DNA of 64,000 nt from Marinomonas posidonica_A (GTDB lineage: Bacteria > Pseudomonadota > Gammaproteobacteria > Pseudomonadales > Marinomonadaceae): assembly GCF_043643765.1 (NCBI RefSeq), contig NZ_JBHZSP010000006.1, forward strand, positions 1 to 64,000. Direction: 5' to 3'. The position numbers were made by a program, and so were the translations under genes. A model generated the notes under the pieces. The model was not told the origin of the DNA and did no database searches. It saw only the letters and a program-made list of their open reading frames with translations. Below, in pieces: positions 59,924 through 64,000 of this stretch (within the stretch, counting starts at the first letter, position 1; every line of letters starts with the position of its first letter).

Positions 59924-60727
59924 TTATTTAAAGTGACAAGAAACCGTTCCTAATGGACCATAATCGACGGTAAAGGTATCGCCTTTTCTAGCCGCTGTTG
60001 GGCGTGTAAACGAACCGCCCAAAATAATTTGCCCCGCTTCGAGTTCGACATCAAATGGGGCCAGTTTATTGGCTAACCAAGACACGCCATTGGCTGGATG
60101 ATTTAAGACACCGGCGGCAACGCCTGTTTCTTCTACTATGCCGTTACGCATCATGATCGCCGATACCCAACGCAGATCCATTTCATCCATTTTAATAGGG
60201 CGGCCGCCTAGAATAATGGCCGCATTAGCAGCATTGTCTGAAATCGTGTCGTATACCAAACGTGGGCGCTTGGTTTCTGGATCGATAGATTGGCTGCGTG
60301 CATCGATCAGTTCAAGTGCAGGGACTACGTAATCTGTTGCGTTATACACATCGAACATGGTGCAGTTTGGGCCTTTTAATGGTTTTTTCAAAATAAACGC
60401 TAACTCGACTTCGATGCGCGGCACGATGAATTTGCTGGTATCGATCTCGCAACCGTCGTGATAGAGCATATCGTCAAGTAGGGTGCCGTAATCGGGCTCG
60501 TCAATTTGTGAACTCAATTGCATAGCGCGAGAGGTCAGGCCTATTTTATGACCGATAATTTGACGACCTTCTGCTAATTTGATTTTGAGCCATTCACTTT
60601 GAATTGCGTAAGCATCATCGATGTCAATATCGGGGTATTCCAACGATATTTGACGAATCTGAACGCAGTCCTTTTCCGCCTGATGCAAGTTCTGAGCACA
60701 CTGTTTGATGATGTCGGCTGATAGCAT
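59924..60727 (-). CDS. hpaH: 2-oxo-hept-4-ene-1,7-dioate hydratase
   Basis: A 267-residue hydratase of the FAH/MhpD-like fold, same length as E. coli HpaH. Features: IDVDDAYAIQ-like DIDIDDAYAIQSEW, GHKIGLTSRAMQ, VPRIEVELAFILKKPLKGP with metal Glu, and ILGGSFTRPTAARKGDTF. It hydrates the isomerised ring-cleavage product before HpaI acts. Confidence 0.95.
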   Translation of the reverse strand: MLSADIIKQCAQNLHQAEKDCVQIRQISLEYPDIDIDDAYAIQSEWLKIKLAEGRQIIGHKIGLTSRAMQLSSQIDEPDYGTLLDDMLYHDGCEIDTSKFIVPRIEVELAFILKKPLKGPNCTMFDVYNATDYVVPALELIDARSQSIDPETKRPRLVYDTISDNAANAAIILGGRPIKMDEMDLRWVSAIMMRNGIVEETGVAAGVLNHPANGVSWLANKLAPFDVELEAGQIILGGSFTRPTAARKGDTFTVDYGPLGTVSCHFK

Positions 60728-60749
60728 GGTGAGTTCCTTGTTGTTTTTG

Positions 60750-61511
60750 TTAGAGGCTATTCAAATAGTCGGTTTCTGAAATAATGGTGTTTTTCAATAC
60801 GCCAACGCCTTCCACTTCGGTAATGACTTCATCGCCTGGATACACATGGGCAAGGCCTTCTGGTGTGCCAGTGAAAATCATGTCGCCCGGTGTTAGCGTC
60901 ATGATGTTGCTTAAGTAAGACACCAAATAGGGCACATTAAAGATCAAGTCTTTAGTCGAGCCTTCTTGTTTCAGCTCTCCATTGATGTAGGTGCGGATCG
61001 TCAAATTATGAGGGTCTGGCACTTCGCTGGCATCAATAATGTAAGGGCCGATTGGGGTGCAAGTGTCACGGCTTTTTACACGTAGGTTAGGGCGGTAGTA
61101 GTTTTCTAAATAGTCACGAATGGCGTAGTCATTACCGACTGTGTAGCCGCCCACGTAATCCATAGCATCTTCTAGGGACACGTTCTTCGCCTCTTTACCA
61201 ATCACCACCACCAGCTCGCACTCGTAATGCATATAGTCGATGTTGTCAGGTTGATAGGTTTTTTGATCGTGACCGATTAAGGTGTTGCTGGATTTTAAGA
61301 ATACCAAAGGTTCATCAGGCGCTTTGAAAGACAGCTCCGCCGCGTGGTCAGCGTAGTTGATCGCCAAAACAAAGGCTTTGCCTTCACAAGGTGGTAACCA
61401 AGTAAATGTCCCTTCTTCTACCACCGAGCCTGTTTCGGTAAGGACTTGGTTCGCCTCGTTAATGGTGACGTTGACAGTTTCTTCATTTAATAAAATCTTT
61501 GCGCGTTTCAT
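60750..61511 (-). CDS. hpaG2: HpaG isomerase/decarboxylase, C-terminal-type subunit
   Basis: A 253-residue FAH-family protein matching the C-terminal half of E. coli HpaG: FVLAINYADHAAELSFKAPDEPLVFLKSSNTLIG, IDYMHYECELVVVIGKEAKNVS, NDYAIRDYLENYYRPNLRVKSRD and PGDMIFTGTPEGLAHV. It acts in decarboxylation/isomerisation of the homoprotocatechuate cleavage product. E. coli has both halves fused; here they are separate genes 12 bases apart. ATG at 61511 follows AAGGAG; an upstream in-frame GTG is within that ribosome site. Confidence 0.93.
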   Translation of the reverse strand: MKRAKILLNEETVNVTINEANQVLTETGSVVEEGTFTWLPPCEGKAFVLAINYADHAAELSFKAPDEPLVFLKSSNTLIGHDQKTYQPDNIDYMHYECELVVVIGKEAKNVSLEDAMDYVGGYTVGNDYAIRDYLENYYRPNLRVKSRDTCTPIGPYIIDASEVPDPHNLTIRTYINGELKQEGSTKDLIFNVPYLVSYLSNIMTLTPGDMIFTGTPEGLAHVYPGDEVITEVEGVGVLKNTIISETDYLNSL

Positions 61512-61523
61512 GGTTATCACTCC

Positions 61524-62261
61524 TTATTCTGCGGCAACTGGGTTAACGAGGCGGCCAATTTTTTCGATCTCAACCATGACCACATCATCCGCCTTAATCT
61601 CAAGGCTTTCGGTGCGAAGTGGTGTGCCTGCGATAATCATGTCGCCAGCTTCTAGAGTGATAAAACTGCTGATATACGCGATGACTTGTTCAATGCTATG
61701 AATCATTTGGTTGGTGCTGGTTTCATGGCAGAGCGTATCATTTATGTAGGTTTTGATGGCTAAGTTTTGAGGTGTCTCGACATCTGCCGCATCCATAACC
61801 CAAGGCCCAATAGGGCAGAAAGTGTCACGACATTTTGCTTTTACCGCAGGGCGATAGAAAGACGTTTCCGCTAAGCTAACCTCATTCACTATGGTGTAGC
61901 CTTGGACGTAATCAAGCGCGCTTTCTTCCGTGACTCGGCAGGCTTTTTTGCCGATGACAATGCCCAAAGAAGGGCCAGAAAACACCGCGCCCATATCACT
62001 TGGGATTCGAATGGTATCGCCATAGCCAATATGGGTGTTGTCGGTTTTGATGTGCAAAACCGGCGTTTTAGGAGGGCTAACATGAGGCTTTTCGTTGAAT
62101 TGTTTTTCTAACGATTGATAAAGTGTTTTGTCATTCAGTGCCACGCCAATAACCGCGCCACTAACTGCCGGAAGAAGACTGTTTTCTAACGGTACTTCAA
62201 AGGCCGCTTGTGCTTGTAAATTGATCACCTGATCATTTTTTTTTGTTTTGTAATGGAGCAT
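61524..62261 (-). CDS. hpaG1: HpaG isomerase/decarboxylase, N-terminal-type subunit
   Basis: A 245-residue FAH-family protein matching the N-terminal half of fused HpaG: AVSGAVIGVALND, KTPVLHIKTDNTHIGYGDTIRIPSDMGAVFSGPSLGIVIGKKACRVT, NEVSLAETSFYRPAVKAKCRDTFCPIGPWV and AGDMIIAGTP. It is first in the hpaG1-G2-H-I-A run. The promoter in the 290-base divergent region carries an HpaR-type palindrome. Confidence 0.92.
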   Translation of the reverse strand: MLHYKTKKNDQVINLQAQAAFEVPLENSLLPAVSGAVIGVALNDKTLYQSLEKQFNEKPHVSPPKTPVLHIKTDNTHIGYGDTIRIPSDMGAVFSGPSLGIVIGKKACRVTEESALDYVQGYTIVNEVSLAETSFYRPAVKAKCRDTFCPIGPWVMDAADVETPQNLAIKTYINDTLCHETSTNQMIHSIEQVIAYISSFITLEAGDMIIAGTPLRTESLEIKADDVVMVEIEKIGRLVNPVAAE

Positions 62262-62282
62262 GTGGTGTTCGTCCTAATGTGC

Positions 62283-62294
62283 TTAACATGTTAA
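62283..62294 (-). promoter_or_regulatory. HpaR operator at the hpaG1 promoter
   Basis: Perfect 12-base palindrome TTAACATGTTAA, 22 bases before hpaG1. A TTGACA -35 on the minus strand (62320-62325) places the palindrome at or just past the -10 and start of transcription, a repressing position. Confidence 0.75.
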
Positions 62295-62413
62295 CTATAT
62301 TTGCTTAATCCTTTTCTTCTGTCAACTCAAAAAAATCGGTTGGTTTAAAACTAAGCGTAGAAAAGATTGCCGAATCGAACTCAAGAAAATTTGTTTTGTC
62401 CTATTTTTGTCTC

Positions 62414-62456
62414 TTGACAATTTCCTTTATGAGGAATAATTTACTTAACATGTTAA
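62414..62456 (+). promoter_or_regulatory. hpaE promoter with overlapping HpaR operator
   Basis: TTGACA at 62414-62419, a TAATTT-like -10 near 62437, then the perfect palindrome TTAACATGTTAA at 62445-62456 across the expected start of transcription. It is the second perfect copy in this divergent region. Confidence 0.75.
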
Positions 62457-62553
62457 TGAGTTTTGCTCTGCTTGATGTCACTTAGATCTTTTTTATTAGG
62501 TTCTAATAATCTTGTAGAGAAGAAAAATAATCTGCTTTGAAGAGGCTATAAAA

Positions 62554-64000
62554 ATGATAAAAAACTTAATCAACGGCAAATGGGTCGAAAGCAAAGAAAC
62601 CTTCCAAACCTTCAATCCAGCCACGGGCGAAATGCTTGCTGAGGTGGCTCATGCTTCGGATGCGCAGGTAGCAGAAGCGGTTGCGGCTGCGAAAGCGGCG
62701 TTCCCTGCTTGGGCGAACATGCCTGTGGCAAAACGTTCTAAAATCATCACCAAATTAGGCGATTTGATTGCCGATAATGTAGAAGAATTGGCACAAATGG
62801 AAACCGCCGATACCGGGTTGCCTCTGTATCAGACACAAAATGCGCTGGTGCCGCGCGCTTCCAATAATTTCTATTTCTTTGCTGAAATGGCAAAACAAAT
62901 GAACGGCCATACTTATCCTATGGACGATCAAATGTTGAATTATTCTTTGTATCAGCCAACCGGTGTTTGTGCGCTTATTTCCCCTTGGAACGTGCCTTTC
63001 ATGACGGGAACTTGGAAAACCGCGCCTTGTTTGGCGTTGGGTAATACGGCGGTCATGAAACAGTCTGAATTATCGCCTTTGACAACGGATTTTCTAGGGA
63101 AACTGGCAATGGAAGCGGGTATTCCTGCTGGTGTATTTAATGTGGTTCATGGTTTTGGTGCGACCACAGGTAATGCCTTGATCACTAACCCTGATGTGGC
63201 GGCGATATCTTTTACCGGCGGTACGTCAACAGGCAAACATATTATTTCCACTGCGGGTTTGAAGAAGTTCTCTATGGAACTGGGTGGTAAATCTCCAGTG
63301 ATGATCTTTGATGATTGCGATTATGACCGCGCTCTTGATGCGGCCGTATTTGGGATTTTTTCTATCAATGGCGAGCGCTGTACTGCAGGTTCACGTATCT
63401 TCGTACAAGAAACTATTTACGATAAATTCTGTGAAGATTTTGCCGCCCGTGCGAGTAAGATTGAAGTGGGTGATCCGACGGATATGAACACCAAAGTGGG
63501 TTCCTTGATCAGTCAGTCTCATTGGGAAAAAGTTACAGGCTATATCAAAACCGGTATCGAAGAAGGCGCAACGCTAATTGCTGGTGGACCTGAAAAACCA
63601 ACAGCAGAGTTACCAGATCATCTAAAGGGTGGGCATTTTGTGCGTCCGACGGCTTTCCGTGATGTGACTAACGATATGCGTATTGCCCGTGAAGAAATTT
63701 TTGGCCCAGTTGCTGTCTTGATTCCATTTAAAGACGAAGAAGACGTGATTCGTATGGCCAATGACAACGACTATGGCTTGGCGTCTTATTTGTGGACTCA
63801 AGACAATGGCAAAGTACATCGTATTGCGCGTCGTATTGAAGCGGGTATGTTATTTGTGAATAGCCAAAACGTGCGCGATTTACGTACCCCATTCGGCGGC
63901 ATGAAAGCGTCTGGTACTGGCCGTGAAGGTGGTACATACAGTTACGAAATTTTCTGCGAACCAAAGAATGTGTGTATTAGTATGGGGAGTCATCATATTC
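62554..64000 (+). CDS. hpaE: 5-carboxymethyl-2-hydroxymuconate semialdehyde dehydrogenase, 3' end cut by window
   Basis: 482 codons are visible; E. coli HpaE has 488, so only a few residues are missing. It oxidises the ring-cleavage semialdehyde made by HpaD. Motifs: ISPWNVPFMTGTWKTAP, FTGGTSTGKH, catalytic Glu in MELGGKSPVM and Cys in INGERCTAGSRIF, and EEIFGPVAV. ATG at 62554 follows GAAGAGG. It is divergent from hpaG1; hpaD and hpaF would be expected next, outside the window. Confidence 0.94.
   Translation, partial: MIKNLINGKWVESKETFQTFNPATGEMLAEVAHASDAQVAEAVAAAKAAFPAWANMPVAKRSKIITKLGDLIADNVEELAQMETADTGLPLYQTQNALVPRASNNFYFFAEMAKQMNGHTYPMDDQMLNYSLYQPTGVCALISPWNVPFMTGTWKTAPCLALGNTAVMKQSELSPLTTDFLGKLAMEAGIPAGVFNVVHGFGATTGNALITNPDVAAISFTGGTSTGKHIISTAGLKKFSMELGGKSPVMIFDDCDYDRALDAAVFGIFSINGERCTAGSRIFVQETIYDKFCEDFAARASKIEVGDPTDMNTKVGSLISQSHWEKVTGYIKTGIEEGATLIAGGPEKPTAELPDHLKGGHFVRPTAFRDVTNDMRIAREEIFGPVAVLIPFKDEEDVIRMANDNDYGLASYLWTQDNGKVHRIARRIEAGMLFVNSQNVRDLRTPFGGMKASGTGREGGTYSYEIFCEPKNVCISMGSHHI

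Noticed and set aside
1..64000. Insertion sequences or prophage genes
   Set aside because: No transposase, integrase, capsid or lysis-type proteins were recognised anywhere in the window.

Overview
The window looks like chromosome of a marine gammaproteobacterium of the Oceanospirillales, most likely Marinomonas or a close relative. This is inferred from gene order (a complete dcw cluster running into lpxC-secA-argJ-mutT, and thrS-infC-rpmI-rplT-pheST-ihfA) and from protein character. No 16S gene is present to confirm it. Two runs of 100 N sit in the tRNA array, so this is a scaffold with gaps.

Layout. (1) 1-2.3 kb: a CpxRA-like two-component system. (2) 2.3-2.7 kb: the RNase P RNA gene with a recognisable promoter. 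(3) 3.0-20.6 kb: the division and cell-wall cluster mraZ-rsmH-ftsL-ftsI-murE-murF-mraY-murD-ftsW-murG-murC-ddl-ftsQ-ftsA-ftsZ-lpxC, tightly packed with many 4-base overlaps and three GTGGG-type MraZ repeats in front. (4) 20.7-25.1 kb: secA, argJ, mutT. (5) 25.1-30.6 kb: a double-receiver response regulator, ppiC, a TIGR01244-type phosphatase-like protein, an XRE-cupin regulator, class II DAHP synthase, a GIY-YIG protein and an O-methyltransferase. (6) 30.7-37.8 kb: the translation cluster thrS-infC-rpmI-rplT-pheS-pheT-ihfA, with a tRNA-Thr anticodon-arm mimic in the thrS leader. (7) 38.0-39.3 kb: a tRNA array (Pro, 3 Thr, 3 Val, 2 Asp and one decayed Val copy). (8) 39.4-46.2 kb: a 5-oxoprolinase-type operon (pxpA, small biotin carrier, biotin carboxylase, pxpB, pxpC, NCS1 permease) with a divergent LysR regulator. 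(9) 46.2-64 kb: a 4-hydroxyphenylacetate (homoprotocatechuate) catabolic region: hpaR, exporter-like MFS, the two-component hydroxylase, then after an interruption MFS, aldehyde dehydrogenase, HbpS-like protein, hpaA, hpaI, hpaH, hpaG2, hpaG1 and divergent hpaE, which runs off the window end. hpaD and hpaF are not in the window.

The most unusual part is the interruption at about 51.6-54.9 kb. It holds a LysR gene remnant, a LexA-like palindrome and three same-strand genes. The first fuses a nucleoside-deoxyribosyltransferase/TIR-like domain (Gln where the family usually has its Glu) to a PD-(D/E)XK nuclease domain. The second is a compact Mrr-like PD-(D/E)XK protein. The third is an unrecognised protein with its own PD...EVK signature. 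Genes 2 and 3 are each followed at the stop codon by an integron attC-like imperfect palindrome. I read this as a small integrase-less cassette cluster carrying a probable nuclease-based defence module, inserted in a catabolic locus.

Regulation. Three copies of a TTAAyATGTTAA palindrome occur, at the hpaR promoter and at both divergent promoters between hpaG1 and hpaE. They are strong candidates for the HpaR operator.
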